Shown here piece after piece: positions 1 through 9,790 of a stretch of 64,000 nt of DNA. This DNA comes from Pectobacterium parmentieri. Lineage in GTDB: Bacteria; Pseudomonadota; Gammaproteobacteria; Enterobacterales; Enterobacteriaceae. The stretch covers positions 4,588,001 to 4,652,000 of the forward strand of contig NZ_CP015749.1 of assembly GCF_001742145.1 (NCBI RefSeq). Reading direction: 5' to 3'. Position numbers and translations under genes: made by a program. The notes beneath the pieces are model-generated. The model did not search any database. It was not told the origin of the DNA and saw nothing but the letters and a program-made list of their open reading frames with translations. How positions within the stretch are numbered: position 1 is the first letter of the stretch; each line of letters begins with the position of its first letter.

Positions 1-1397
1 AAACCGGCGGTCTCGCGGATGTGGCAGGGGCGTTGCCCGGCGCGCAAATTGCGGCGGGGATGGATGTCCGCGTCATCCTGCCTGCCTTCCCCGATTTGAA
101 GAAAGGGATCGCCGATATACAGGTTGTGCGTGAGCTGGATACGTTTGCCGGACATGTCACCTTACTGTTCGGCCATTTTAACGGCGTCGGTATTTATCTG
201 ATTGATGTGCCTGAGCTGTATGAACGTGCGGGTAGCCCTTATCACGACCCGGCGCTTTATGCTTATGCCGATAACTATCTGCGGTTTGCGCTGTTGGGGT
301 GGATGGGGTGTGAAATGGCGTGCGGGCTGGACCACTATTGGCGGCCCGATATTGTGCATGCTCATGACTGGCACGCGGGGCTGACCTGCGCCTATTTGGC
401 CGCTCGTAACCGTCCGGCGAAATCGGTCTTTACCGTTCACAACCTGGCTTATCAGGGGCTGTTTGATGCCCGACATATGGCAGATCTCCACTTGCCGAAC
501 GACTTCTTTCAGGTCTACGGGCTAGAGTTTTACGGCCAGATTTCTTACCTCAAGGCCGGTTTGTTCTACGCCGACCACATTACGACCGTGAGCCCGACCT
601 ACGCGCATGAGATTACGCTGCCAGCCTATGGCTATGGCATGGAAGGCTTGTTACAGGCGCGTGAAGAAGAGGGGCGGCTGTCTGGTATTCTCAATGGCGT
701 AGACGAAACGATTTGGGATCCGGCGCATGATCCTTTGCTCACCAGCCATTACAGCCGCGATGTGCTGGCGAATAAAGCGGAAAACAAACGGCATCTGCAA
801 ACGGCGATGGGGCTGAAGGTCGATGACAAGGCTCCTATTTTCGCCATCGTTAGCCGTCTGACCAGCCAGAAAGGGCTCGACATTGCGTTAAGCGCGATAC
901 CGGATTTGCTGGAACAGGGTGGGCAAGTGGTGGTGTTGGGCGCAGGGGATGCCGATTTGCAGGAAGGTTTTCTGGCCGCCGCAGCCGAATATCACGGTCA
1001 GGTTGGCGTACAGATTGGTTATCACGAAGCCTTCTCGCACCGCATTATTGGCGGCGCGGATGTCATTATGGTGCCCAGCCGATTTGAGCCCTGTGGGTTA
1101 ACGCAGCTCTATGGCCTGAAATATGGCACGTTGCCACTGGTGCGCCGAACCGGCGGGCTAGCAGATACGGTATCGGACTGTTCGCTGGAGAATCTGGCGG
1201 ATGGTCTGGCAAGCGGGTTTGTCTTTAACGATTGCAGCGTGGGATCGCTATCCCGTGCGATTCGTCGTGTGTTCGTGTTGTGGTCCCGACCTATGCTATG
1301 GCGCTATGTGCAGCGTCAGGCGATGGCGATGGATTTTGGTTGGCAGGTTTCTGCTCAGGCTTATGGTGCGCTATATCAACGCTTGTATACCCATTAG
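1..1397 (+). CDS. glgA: Glycogen synthase, 5' end outside window
   Basis: ADP-glucose-dependent glycogen synthase that elongates alpha-1,4-glucan (GT5 family, cytoplasm). The gene is cut by the window edge. Frame 3 opens inside the N-terminal K-T-G-G-L motif that binds ADP-glucose, since [13 protein letters not shown] is read from base 3, so only about 15 N-terminal residues are missing. The C-terminal GT-B half shows the sugar-nucleotide motif [15 protein letters not shown] near residue 355 of the visible part and the [10 protein letters not shown] motif after it. About 458 residues are visible, as expected for a 477-residue family. glgP follows 75 bp downstream on the same strand, as in the enterobacterial glgBXCAP order. 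The GTG at base 21 is an internal codon, not the start. Confidence 0.96.
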   Translation, partial: TGGLADVAGALPGAQIAAGMDVRVILPAFPDLKKGIADIQVVRELDTFAGHVTLLFGHFNGVGIYLIDVPELYERAGSPYHDPALYAYADNYLRFALLGWMGCEMACGLDHYWRPDIVHAHDWHAGLTCAYLAARNRPAKSVFTVHNLAYQGLFDARHMADLHLPNDFFQVYGLEFYGQISYLKAGLFYADHITTVSPTYAHEITLPAYGYGMEGLLQAREEEGRLSGILNGVDETIWDPAHDPLLTSHYSRDVLANKAENKRHLQTAMGLKVDDKAPIFAIVSRLTSQKGLDIALSAIPDLLEQGGQVVVLGAGDADLQEGFLAAAAEYHGQVGVQIGYHEAFSHRIIGGADVIMVPSRFEPCGLTQLYGLKYGTLPLVRRTGGLADTVSDCSLENLADGLASGFVFNDCSVGSLSRAIRRVFVLWSRPMLWRYVQRQAMAMDFGWQVSAQAYGALYQRLYTH

Positions 1398-1472
1398 TTT
1401 TCCTGCGGTGCGTCATCCGCGTGCAATCTGAAAACGACAGGGTAGGGTAACACTCACTTGGGAATGAATATT

Positions 1473-3920
1473 ATGAACTCGCCGTTTATCTATACTTCAC
1501 CAACGCTCAGTGTGGAAGCGCTGAAACACTCTATTGCTTACAAGCTCATGTTTAGCGTGGGAAAAGATCCCTCGATTGCGAATAAGCATGACTGGCTGAA
1601 TGCTACGCTGTTGGCCGTGCGCGACCGGATGGTAGAACGTTGGCTGCGCTCGAACCGCGCACAGCTTTCGCAGGATGTCCGGCAGGTGTATTACCTGTCA
1701 ATGGAGTTTCTACTGGGGAGGACGTTGTCGAACGCGCTGCTGGCGATGGGTTTGTATGAAGATCTGAAAGCGGCGCTGGATGGTATGGGGCTGGAACTGG
1801 ACGATCTGCTACAGGAAGAAAATGACCCTGGCTTAGGGAACGGTGGCCTGGGGCGTCTGGCTGCCTGTTTCCTCGATTCGTTAGCGACGATGGCGCTGCC
1901 GGGGCGTGGCTACGGTATTCGCTACGAATACGGCATGTTCAAACAGAATATCGTTAACGGCAAGCAGGCGGAATCGCCGGACTACTGGTTGGAATACGGT
2001 AACGCGTGGGAATTCCCGCGCCATAGCACGCGTTACAAAGTGCGGTTTGGGGGACGTATCCAGCAGGAAGGCAGCAAGTTACGCTGGCTGGAAACGGAAG
2101 AGGTTATCGCGTGCGCCTACGACCAAATCATTCCCGGTTTCGATACCGATGCCACCAACACATTGCGTCTGTGGGGCGCGCAGGCCAGTAACGAAATCAA
2201 TTTAGGTAAATTCAATCAGGGCGACTATTTTGCGGCGGTGGAAGATAAAAACCACTCGGAAAACGTGTCGCGCGTGTTGTATCCCGACGATTCCACCTAC
2301 TCTGGCCGCGAGCTGCGTTTGCGTCAGGAATACTTTCTGGTTTCTGCCACGGTGCAGGACATCCTCAGTCGCCACTGGATGATGCATAAGACCTATGCCA
2401 ATCTGGCGGAAAAATTTGCTATCCACCTGAACGACACGCATCCGGTGCTGGCGATCCCAGAGCTGATGCGCTTGCTGATCGATGAGCATAAATTCAAGTG
2501 GATCGAGGCGTGGACGGTAGTGAGGAAGGTCTTCTCCTACACCAACCACACGCTGATGCAGGAAGCGCTGGAAACCTGGCCGGTTGATATGCTGGGTAAA
2601 ATCCTGCCGCGCCACCTGCAATTGATTTTCGAAATTAACGAACATTTTCTGGAGTATGTACAGAAAGAAGTTCCCGATGACAACGAACTGCTGGCGCGGG
2701 TTTCCATCATTGATGAAAACAACGGGCGTAAAATTCGGATGGCGTGGCTGGCGGTGATCGCCAGCCACAAAGTGAACGGCGTATCGGAACTGCATTCGGA
2801 TCTGATGGTGCAGTCCCTGTTTGCCGACTTCGCTCGACTCTTCCCCAACCGCTTCTGTAATAAAACCAATGGCGTAACGCCGCGACGTTGGCTGGCGCTG
2901 GCCAACCCGTCGCTCTCTAAGCTGTTGGATGACACCATCGGGCAGACCTGGCGTACCGATCTGAGCCAATTGAGCGAATTGAAACAACACATCGATTATC
3001 CGGCGTTTGTGCAGAAAATCCGCAAGGTGAAGCTCAAGAACAAAGTACGTTTAGCGACCTACATGGCGGAAAACCTGAATATTGTGGTTAACCCCGAGTC
3101 ATTGTTTGATGTACAGATTAAGCGTATTCACGAATACAAACGGCAACTGTTGAATGTGTTGCACATCATCACGCTCTATAACCGCATTAAGGACGATCCC
3201 GGCGTCGCGCGTGTTCCGCGTGTCGCGATCTTTGCGGGTAAGGCGGCATCGGCCTATTACATGGCGAAGCACATTATTAACTTGATCAACGATGTAGCGA
3301 AGGTGATCAACAACGATCCGGCACTGCACGATCGGCTGAAGGTCGTATTCATTCCGAACTACAGCGTGAGTCTGGCGCAGTTGATCATTCCGGCAGCGGA
3401 TCTTTCTGAGCAGATCTCGCTGGCGGGAACGGAAGCGTCCGGGACCAGCAACATGAAATTTGCCCTGAACGGCGCGCTGACGATCGGCACGCTGGATGGG
3501 GCGAATGTCGAAATGCTGGAACATATTGGTGAAGAGAATATGTTTATCTTCGGTAACACGGCCGACCAGGTTGAAGCGCTACGTCAGAACGGCTATAACC
3601 CACGGCAATATTACGATCAGGACGAAGAGCTACGCCGCGTTCTGACGCAAATCACCACAGGCGCTTTTAGTCCTGATGATAGCCGCCGTTACAGCGATCT
3701 ATTTGATTCACTGGTTAATTTTGGCGATTACTATCAGCTACTGGCAGACTATCGCAGCTATGTGGATACGCAGGATCGGGTTGACGAGTTGTATCAGAAC
3801 AAGGACGAATGGGCGCGTAGCGCCATCCAGAATATTGCCAGCATGGGTTATTTCTCGTCTGACCGTACTATCGGCGAATATGCAGCAGATATTTGGAATA
3901 TTAAACCGATACGGCTGTGA
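1473..3920 (+). CDS. glgP: Glycogen phosphorylase
   Basis: PLP-dependent phosphorylase (GT35) releasing glucose-1-phosphate from glycogen. I chose the ATG at 1473 because it gives 815 residues, the length of E. coli GlgP, starts [17 protein letters not shown], and has a GGAA 8 bp upstream. The TTG at 1458 would only add five residues. The PLP lysine is K662 in the [14 protein letters not shown] motif. The conserved [21 protein letters not shown] segment lies near residue 115. It is the last gene of the glg cluster and is followed by a strong terminator at 3959-3989. A second, diverged copy of its last 28 codons lies at 4593-4679. Confidence 0.97.
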   Translation: MNSPFIYTSPTLSVEALKHSIAYKLMFSVGKDPSIANKHDWLNATLLAVRDRMVERWLRSNRAQLSQDVRQVYYLSMEFLLGRTLSNALLAMGLYEDLKAALDGMGLELDDLLQEENDPGLGNGGLGRLAACFLDSLATMALPGRGYGIRYEYGMFKQNIVNGKQAESPDYWLEYGNAWEFPRHSTRYKVRFGGRIQQEGSKLRWLETEEVIACAYDQIIPGFDTDATNTLRLWGAQASNEINLGKFNQGDYFAAVEDKNHSENVSRVLYPDDSTYSGRELRLRQEYFLVSATVQDILSRHWMMHKTYANLAEKFAIHLNDTHPVLAIPELMRLLIDEHKFKWIEAWTVVRKVFSYTNHTLMQEALETWPVDMLGKILPRHLQLIFEINEHFLEYVQKEVPDDNELLARVSIIDENNGRKIRMAWLAVIASHKVNGVSELHSDLMVQSLFADFARLFPNRFCNKTNGVTPRRWLALANPSLSKLLDDTIGQTWRTDLSQLSELKQHIDYPAFVQKIRKVKLKNKVRLATYMAENLNIVVNPESLFDVQIKRIHEYKRQLLNVLHIITLYNRIKDDPGVARVPRVAIFAGKAASAYYMAKHIINLINDVAKVINNDPALHDRLKVVFIPNYSVSLAQLIIPAADLSEQISLAGTEASGTSNMKFALNGALTIGTLDGANVEMLEHIGEENMFIFGNTADQVEALRQNGYNPRQYYDQDEELRRVLTQITTGAFSPDDSRRYSDLFDSLVNFGDYYQLLADYRSYVDTQDRVDELYQNKDEWARSAIQNIASMGYFSSDRTIGEYAADIWNIKPIRL

Positions 3921-3958
3921 TGAGGGAAGGGCTCTGCCATTGATGGCTAATTCTTAAA

Positions 3959-3989
3959 ATAAACAGGCGTTCAATGAACGCCTGTTTAT
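3959..3989. terminator. Bidirectional hairpin terminator after glgP
   Basis: Two perfect 15-bp arms, ataaacaggcgttca and its complement, lie around a single central base, with A-rich and T-rich flanks on either side. It sits between glgP (+) and the converging membrane gene (-), so it can end transcription from both. Confidence 0.85.
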
Positions 3990-4059
3990 TATGGTTAGCA
4001 TTTTTATCGGGGGTATGCGAATTTTCAATGATTCATCTTAATATTTTCTAATGGGTTCG

Positions 4060-4479
4060 CTATTCCACATGCTGGTCGTGTTTTTTATGCAGATATCTCA
4101 ACGTCAACGAGCCAAAAATAGGAATGGTGAGCATAGTAATAAACATTAAAGATGAAAGCTCGTAATCAAAATCTATAGTTGCCATGATAAATAAAAAAAT
4201 GATAATCGCCATCGCGCCGATGAAATATTTTTTAATTATGAAATGTAAACAAATAGATACAACCCCAATAAAGATGATGTAACCGGAGAACATAATCCAA
4301 GCTAAAAAATCCCAGCTATTAAAAAAATTCGTCTCACTATATCGATCGCCGAAAAATAAAACATATAAAAATGATAAAAAACACCAAAAAAAGGTAGGTA
4401 ATAAAAAAATTTTAATAATAGATGATTTATTTATTCTCACTCCATTATTATCCGATTTTAAACATGTATTCCTGCTCAT
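4060..4479 (-). CDS. Small AT-rich inner-membrane protein, unknown function
   Basis: I do not recognise this 139-residue protein. It has about four hydrophobic helices: roughly 24-42, 60-80, 85-105 and 113-130 by eye. A charged N-terminus carries one Cys, and the short C-terminal tail is His/Lys-rich (RYLHKKHDQHVE). Three consecutive ATGs occur; I chose the last, which has AAGG six bases upstream. The DNA is strikingly AT-rich, with many A and T runs and rare codons such as ATA and AAA, unlike the flanking core genes. It is wedged between glgP and a remnant copy of the glgP 3' end, which points to acquisition by insertion. It could be an orphan immunity or phage-derived membrane protein, but nothing proves this. 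Confidence 0.6.
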   Translation of the reverse strand: MSRNTCLKSDNNGVRINKSSIIKIFLLPTFFWCFLSFLYVLFFGDRYSETNFFNSWDFLAWIMFSGYIIFIGVVSICLHFIIKKYFIGAMAIIIFLFIMATIDFDYELSSLMFITMLTIPIFGSLTLRYLHKKHDQHVE

Positions 4480-4592
4480 CATCATCCTTAATTGTATTAT
4501 TCATAACATTAAAACCCATGTTTGTACTGTATCATCCCGATATATCCATACAACGTCAAGCTACGCGGGGGTTGGTTATGCCGTTGGACTGC

Positions 4593-4679
4593 TGCCAATA
4601 TGGGTTATTTCTCGTCTGACCGCACCATCGGTGAATATGCAGAAGATATCTGGAATATCAAACCGACACGGTTGTGATG
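4593..4679 (+). pseudogene. Remnant second copy of the glgP 3' end
   Basis: About 87 bp align with glgP 3835-3922 at 77 of 87 positions. They encode the last codons [19 protein letters not shown] through the terminal TRL and the stop codon. Differences are mainly third-position changes plus S to N, A to E and I to T, and the N is what E. coli GlgP has here. No start or upstream glgP sequence accompanies it. It reads as the old gene end left behind when the segment at about 3923-4592 was inserted and a new glgP end was supplied. Confidence 0.85.
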
Positions 4680-4695
4680 GCGTGTTGATGATATG

Positions 4696-4733
4696 AAAAA
4701 AGCGCCGTAGGCAACAACCTACGGCGCTTTTTT
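4696..4733. terminator. Bidirectional intrinsic terminator
   Basis: A 16-bp arm (aaaaaagcgccgtagg), a 6-nt loop and the perfect complement ending in TTTTTT. It lies 33 bp beyond the glpD stop and just after the glgP remnant. It was probably the original shared terminator of glgP (+) and glpD (-). Confidence 0.9.
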
Positions 4734-4766
4734 ATTGCAGTAAAAGGCGTTTGCAGTGACCGCGTA

Positions 4767-6269
4767 TTAACCCGCTTTTGCCATCTGCTGTTGGCGGTGG
4801 CTGGCTAACCAGTCGCTGATGCGCTGTTTCTGTGCGTCATCAAAGCGCATGCCCAGTTTGGTGCGGCGCCAGATGACGTCGTCCAGCGTGACAGCCCATT
4901 CTTTCTCGATCAGATAGCGCAGTTCCACTTCATACAGGTCATGACCGAAATCTTCACCCATATCGCTGAGGCTTTTCACGTTTGCCAGAATGAGTTCGCT
5001 GTTTGAACCATAGGTACGGCTGTAACGGCGCGTTAGTGATTCAGGCAGATTGAAACGGCGACGCAGCGCAGCAGCGTAGTCATCACGTGTGCCAGCGATA
5101 TCACCACCCGGCAGTACCGCACCTTTTGTCCAGGCTTTGCCTGCCTGCGGATAGTATTTGTGCAACTTGTCCAGCGCGTGCTCTGCTAGCTTACGGTATG
5201 TCGTCAGCTTGCCGCCAAACACGGAAAGCAACGGAGCCTGACCGTTGTCATCATCCACTGACAGGGTGTAATCACGCGTAATCGCCTGTGGAGAATCAGA
5301 TTCGTCATCACACAGCGGACGCACGCCGGAATATGTCCAGACGATATCGTCACGCGTGAGTTGCTGTTTGAAGTGGTCGTTATACACATCCAGCAGATAA
5401 CCGACTTCGTTGTCATCGATCTTCACATCGTGCGGATTACCTTTGTATTCCACGTCAGTGGTGCCGATGATCGAATAATCGTCCTGCCACGGGATCACGA
5501 ACACAATACGGTGATCTTTGTTTTGCAGGATATACGCTTGCGGCTGGTTGTGGACTTTTGGCACCACGATGTGGCTGCCTTTGATCAAACGGATGCCGTA
5601 AGGCGATTTCAGTTGCAGGCCGTCATCAAAGAATTCCTTCACCCACGGGCCGGTTGCGTTTACTAAACCTTTGGCGCGCCAGGTAAAGGTTTCGCCGGTC
5701 AGTGAATCAACGGCATCCACAATCCACACGCCTTGTTCACGGCGAGCGCGGGTAACTTTGGTACGGGTACGGACTTCTCCACCACGTTTTGTCACTTCCT
5801 GCGCGTTTAACACCACCAGACGCGCATCGTCCACCCAGCAGTCCGAATATTCAAAGCCTTGCTTCAGTTCAGGTTTAAGAACCGAATCTGCGCCGAATTT
5901 CAGTCCCTTACTGGCAGGCAGGCTAACGCGTTTGCCAATGTTGTCATACATGAACAGGCCGATACGAATCATCCAGGCCGGACGCAGGTGTGGCTGATGG
6001 GGCAAACGAAAGCGCATCGGGAAAATAATGTGCGGTGCCATTTTCAGCAGCGTTTCACGCTCAGACAGCGCTTCGCTGACCAAACGAAACTCATAGTGCT
6101 CAAGGTAACGCAGGCCACCGTGAATCAGCTTGGAGCTGGCGGAGGACGTGGCACAGGCGAGATCCTGCGCTTCCAACAACAGGACTGATAAACCCCGCCC
6201 AGCCGCATCTGCGGCGATGCCTGCACCGTTAATTCCGCCGCCGATAACGATGAGATCTTTGGTTTCCAC
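4767..6269 (-). CDS. glpD: Aerobic glycerol-3-phosphate dehydrogenase
   Basis: FAD-linked membrane-associated enzyme oxidising sn-glycerol-3-phosphate to dihydroxyacetone phosphate and feeding electrons to ubiquinone. I chose the GTG at 6269, because VETKDLIVIGGGINGAGIA aligns with the E. coli N-terminus and a GGAGGAAG Shine-Dalgarno lies just upstream; a longer frame to 6359 has no support. That gives 500 residues, the family length. The N-terminal GGGINGAG motif is the FAD dinucleotide fold, and the LIHGGLRYLEHYEF and IRLIKGSHIVVP segments are typical. It is divergent from glpE, with a GlpR-like operator in the intervening region. Confidence 0.97.
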   Translation of the reverse strand: METKDLIVIGGGINGAGIAADAAGRGLSVLLLEAQDLACATSSASSKLIHGGLRYLEHYEFRLVSEALSERETLLKMAPHIIFPMRFRLPHQPHLRPAWMIRIGLFMYDNIGKRVSLPASKGLKFGADSVLKPELKQGFEYSDCWVDDARLVVLNAQEVTKRGGEVRTRTKVTRARREQGVWIVDAVDSLTGETFTWRAKGLVNATGPWVKEFFDDGLQLKSPYGIRLIKGSHIVVPKVHNQPQAYILQNKDHRIVFVIPWQDDYSIIGTTDVEYKGNPHDVKIDDNEVGYLLDVYNDHFKQQLTRDDIVWTYSGVRPLCDDESDSPQAITRDYTLSVDDDNGQAPLLSVFGGKLTTYRKLAEHALDKLHKYYPQAGKAWTKGAVLPGGDIAGTRDDYAAALRRRFNLPESLTRRYSRTYGSNSELILANVKSLSDMGEDFGHDLYEVELRYLIEKEWAVTLDDVIWRRTKLGMRFDDAQKQRISDWLASHRQQQMAKAG

Positions 6270-6298
6270 GTTTCTTCCTCCACCTTCGAATAAATCAA

Positions 6299-6318
6299 AA
6301 TGTTCGTTTTCGAGCATT
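6299..6318. promoter_or_regulatory. Probable GlpR operator upstream of glpD
   Basis: The 20-mer aatgttcgttttcgagcatt is a near-perfect palindrome of the ATGTTCG/CGAACAT type bound by GlpR, with one mismatch in the right arm. It lies 30-50 bp upstream of the glpD start codon. A further partial half-site (tatgataatcgaaaac) follows. Binding by the GlpR encoded in this window is inferred. Confidence 0.7.
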
Positions 6319-6391
6319 ATGATAATCGAAAACAAACAAATCAGCCAATGGTTAACCAAATAAAAACATTTATGCGTGATGAAGCTAACAA

Positions 6392-6413
6392 TATGATGAT
6401 AATTGTCACATTA
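6392..6413. promoter_or_regulatory. Candidate CRP site between glpD and glpE
   Basis: GATGA-taattg-TCACA matches the CRP pattern TGTGA-N6-TCACA perfectly in the right half and 3 of 5 in the left. Position and known cAMP-CRP control of glpD fit, but the left half is weak. Confidence 0.35.
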
Positions 6414-6537
6414 AAATAAGGGTTATTGGGCTGGATGGGGGCTGTATTGTCGTCACTCTCACGTTAGTGACGTACTGTTTTTCTTAATAACCTTATAATC
6501 ATATAGGTTTTATGCTGCCAAAGGCAGGTTACAATGA

Positions 6538-6912
<375 letters not shown>

Positions 6913-6920
6913 CAGTGGAA

Positions 6921-6948
6921 ACCTGCTGCGTTTGAAGGCGCAGCAGGT
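6921..6948. terminator. Hairpin between glpE and the MFS gene
   Basis: ACCTGCTGCG, an 8-nt loop and CGCAGCAGGT form a perfect 10-bp stem in the 42 bp between two converging stop codons. No long T-run follows on either side, so termination strength is uncertain. Confidence 0.6.
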
Positions 6949-6954
6949 GAGCCA

Positions 6955-8253
6955 TTATTGTTCAGCCGGTAACGGCTTTTTGACAAATACGCCGTAGCTG
7001 ATAGCACCTAGCATAAGTAAACTGGCACCGAAGATAAACACGTTGGTAAACGCGCCCGTCATATCCAGAATGATACCTGTGACGATGGGGGCACTGGCCG
7101 CGCCGAGGAAACCGCCGAAGTTCTGGATGGCACCAAGGGAGGCAACCTGTGCTTTCGGGGCGATATCGGTTGCGAGTGTCCAGATCACGCCAGAAGGCAT
7201 CTGAGAAAAGAAATATCCCAGGGAAAGCAGCGCGATACATAATGTTGTATCAGTGACGAACGGCACGGGAGCTACGCAACATGCAGCGAGAGCGGCACCG
7301 CATACAATGGGGATCTTGCGCGCGGTAATGGTGTTGGTGCCGCGACGAATCAGACGGTCCGAAATTATCCCACCACACAGCACGCCCAAAATGCCGGCCA
7401 TGAACGGAATAGAGGCGACCCAACCTGTTTTCATCAAGCTGAATCCAAGAGAACGTTCCAGATAGCTGGGTAACCAGGTGAGATAGACCCAAATGGTAAA
7501 CATGATGGAGAAATTGCCCAGAATCATGAACCAGGTCGTCTTGTGCTTGAACAGAGAGCCCCAGCTTGCTTTTGGCGCGTCTGGTTTTTGCGTTTCCGTG
7601 GCTTCGACAGGGCCATGGATTTCAACTTCTTCCTGTGGCGTCGGGTTACGATAGAGCTTCATCCAGACCAGCAGGAGCGGAATACCAGCCAGACCAATAG
7701 CGATAAACATGCCACGCCAGCCCATAGTTAACAGCAGGATGGTCAAAATCGGTGGCGCAATGGCATTGGCGATTTGCGAACCTGTGTTGATGATGGCGGT
7801 GGGTAGGCCGCGTTCATTGCTTGGGAACCAACGGTGGGTGATTTTAATCCCGGAGGTGAAGAACGGGGATTCAGACACCCCGAGTAACATACGCAGGCCA
7901 TAGAACATGGCGTAGCCATTGACGAACCCGGCTAGAATAGTGAACCCAGACCAGAGGCCGAGAGCCCAGGAGAACATTTTTTTCGGACCAAATTTATCGA
8001 CCAGCCAGCCAGCAGGCAGGTTAGCGATGGCATAAGGCCATAAGAATGCGGAGAGCAGGAGTCCCATCTGTGTGGAACTGAAACCAAACTCTTTTGAAAT
8101 GGTGGTGTTGGCGATACTGAGATTGGCGCGGTCAAGATAATTCACCACGGCAGCAATCAGTAATATGAAAATAATATTCCAACGCAGACGAGATATTTTC
8201 TGCGAAGGTTGCGTTACAGCAGCAGGTGTAGATGAGGCAGTTGTCTGTTTCAT
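6955..8253 (-). CDS. MFS transporter, anion:cation symporter family
   Basis: A 432-residue major facilitator with about 12 helices. The first helices carry the ACS-type signature NYLDRANLSIANTTI (residues 38-52) and the LPAGWLVDKFGPKK loop. A hydrophilic central loop (about 208-232) separates the two halves. The family imports sugar acids such as hexuronates, galactonate or glucarate with protons. It is the last gene of a minus-strand cassette, one base after the YhcH-type gene. The substrate cannot be read from sequence; the neighbouring aldolase and kinase suggest a sugar or sugar acid. Confidence 0.85.
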   Translation of the reverse strand: MKQTTASSTPAAVTQPSQKISRLRWNIIFILLIAAVVNYLDRANLSIANTTISKEFGFSSTQMGLLLSAFLWPYAIANLPAGWLVDKFGPKKMFSWALGLWSGFTILAGFVNGYAMFYGLRMLLGVSESPFFTSGIKITHRWFPSNERGLPTAIINTGSQIANAIAPPILTILLLTMGWRGMFIAIGLAGIPLLLVWMKLYRNPTPQEEVEIHGPVEATETQKPDAPKASWGSLFKHKTTWFMILGNFSIMFTIWVYLTWLPSYLERSLGFSLMKTGWVASIPFMAGILGVLCGGIISDRLIRRGTNTITARKIPIVCGAALAACCVAPVPFVTDTTLCIALLSLGYFFSQMPSGVIWTLATDIAPKAQVASLGAIQNFGGFLGAASAPIVTGIILDMTGAFTNVFIFGASLLMLGAISYGVFVKKPLPAEQ

Positions 8254-8254
8254 T

Positions 8255-8737
8255 TTATTTATTTTCCGTAAACAGGCTGAGGTGAATCTTGATTACCGCT
8301 TTGCGGATAAAAGATTCGCCGTGCGTTTGACAACAAGGGCGATGTAAATCTTCGGGGAAAAATACGGCAAACATGCCGGGTAGCAGATGAATAAAGGATT
8401 CGTTTTGCGTGTCGGTGTAAAATACGATATCGTTTTGTGCCGCTTTATTTTCGATAACCGTATGCTCTTTGGCTCCACGCGCCACGCCAATACTCTCTTC
8501 TCCAGAAATGAGATATTGAATATCAACAAAATTAAAGTGTGATTCCGCACGCATTTGTGCAGCAGGCACCGTAGAGGTTTCTTGCAGCAGGCAAAACATT
8601 TTGCCTGGGATAATATCGTATTTCCCTGGTGTTAATCTGGCGAAATCAGTTTGATTAATATAATCAATCCCTTTTTGGATAATAGGGTGCAGGGCATGCT
8701 TTTCCTGCGCCCAATCGCGCTGATCGCAAATAATCAT
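8255..8737 (-). CDS. YhcH/YjgK/YiaL family protein (EbgC-like)
   Basis: A 160-residue cupin-like protein of the YhcH/EbgC type (DUF386), starting MIICDQRDWAQEKHALHP. Typical blocks are FNFVDIQYLISGEE near residue 70 and MFAVFFPEDLHRPCC near 125, with conserved Glu, His and Asp residues that would form the metal or sugar pocket. Family members sit in sialic-acid, beta-galactoside or sugar-acid operons, and some act as sugar anomerases. Here it lies between the aldolase and the transporter gene. AGGGG lies 12 bp upstream of the ATG. Confidence 0.85.
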   Translation of the reverse strand: MIICDQRDWAQEKHALHPIIQKGIDYINQTDFARLTPGKYDIIPGKMFCLLQETSTVPAAQMRAESHFNFVDIQYLISGEESIGVARGAKEHTVIENKAAQNDIVFYTDTQNESFIHLLPGMFAVFFPEDLHRPCCQTHGESFIRKAVIKIHLSLFTENK

Positions 8738-8774
8738 GATGAAATATTCCCCTGTGAATGCGGTTTTTTATATA

Positions 8775-8808
8775 GGGTAACGAGAAGAACTATTTATTCT
8801 CGTTACCC
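8775..8808 (-). repeat. Perfect 12-bp intercistronic stem-loop
   Basis: GGGTAACGAGAA and TTCTCGTTACCC pair perfectly around a 10-nt loop in the 85-bp gap between the aldolase gene and the YhcH-type gene. No U-run follows on the minus strand, so it is more likely an mRNA-stabilising or processing hairpin, or an operator, than a terminator. Confidence 0.75.
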
Positions 8809-8822
8809 GTAGACGCTTATTG

Positions 8823-9746
8823 TTATCGTGTAATTTTTTTCTGGTAGTGCGCTGTTCCGTGTCGAATTTGATCGAGGATGACGGTTAATCCCCAATATTT
8901 CTCCAGTACGTCATCTTTATTGACGCGACACTGAATGCTGGTAAAGGTGCCGAGGCGCTGATGGTAAACCTTGGCATTTTTCGGGTAGCCCAAGGTTTCG
9001 GTCACGGCAGCCAGCGACAGGAAGTCAGCGAGTTCTTCTGCCAGTTCGGGGTTTTCTTGATGATGGTGATATAACCAGACATAGAGTTCAGGATGGAAAT
9101 TGGTGAACACACCGCTAAAGCCGCGTGAGCCCGCTTTCATCGCGGGGAACGCGATAGCGGCATTGGCGTTAATGATATTGAGCGGCGTTCCCTGTACTAA
9201 ACCCACACGGCGGGTGACGGTAGCCAGGTCACAACTGACGTCTTTTAGCACCACAAAACGGCCTGTATTGGCGCAATAGGTCAGCTCTTCATCACTCAAT
9301 AGCCGACGATAAGGCGCTGGGCATTCATAGAGGCCAAGTGGCAGTGTCTTTGGCAGGGCGTCCAAGAGATGATTCAGATTGGCAAAAAAAGTATCGCTGC
9401 CCGCTTTCTGTGGATCGAGGTGGTTAGTGACAAGTACCAGTGCGTCGATGCCGGTTTCCGCCATTGCAGAAAGCTCTTCAACCTGTGCGTTGAGATCGTC
9501 GCTGATATGGCCGGAAGCAATCACCGGTATACGGCCTTGCACGTGTTCCACCACAAAGCGCGCTACGGCCACACGTTCTTCTAACGAGAGAAACTGCATT
9601 TCGCTAGATTGACACACGGCGAACAGCGCATCGACGTTTTTGTCTATGTACCAGTCAATGAGCTTCGCCAGACCGGGATAATCGACGTCGTTCTGTTCGG
9701 TGAACGGGGTCAGCATGACCGGGACGATACCATCAATTGTTTTCAT
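8823..9746 (-). CDS. DapA/NanA-family class I aldolase or synthase
   Basis: Member of the dihydrodipicolinate synthase/N-acetylneuraminate lyase superfamily (TIM barrel, Schiff-base lysine). I chose the ATG at 9746 (MKTIDGIVPVMLTPF), which has GGAG nine bases upstream and gives 307 residues; the TTG at 9761 overlaps that GGAG. The Schiff-base lysine is in VLKDVS and the tyrosine in LYECPAPYR. The usual GGTGE or GSTGE pyruvate-binding motif is replaced by CQSSEMQFLS, which argues against true DapA. With the kinase, transporter and YhcH-type protein it probably cleaves a keto-deoxy sugar acid; the substrate is unknown. Confidence 0.8.
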   Translation of the reverse strand: MKTIDGIVPVMLTPFTEQNDVDYPGLAKLIDWYIDKNVDALFAVCQSSEMQFLSLEERVAVARFVVEHVQGRIPVIASGHISDDLNAQVEELSAMAETGIDALVLVTNHLDPQKAGSDTFFANLNHLLDALPKTLPLGLYECPAPYRRLLSDEELTYCANTGRFVVLKDVSCDLATVTRRVGLVQGTPLNIINANAAIAFPAMKAGSRGFSGVFTNFHPELYVWLYHHHQENPELAEELADFLSLAAVTETLGYPKNAKVYHQRLGTFTSIQCRVNKDDVLEKYWGLTVILDQIRHGTAHYQKKITR

Positions 9747-9790
9747 TTCTTTATTCTCCAAAAAACAGCGGTTGCGGGCGATTTTCCGCG

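Noticed and set aside
2202..2990. Long minus-strand frame of 262 codons inside glgP
   Set aside because: It is the shadow of the well-conserved glgP frame and its translation resembles no protein.
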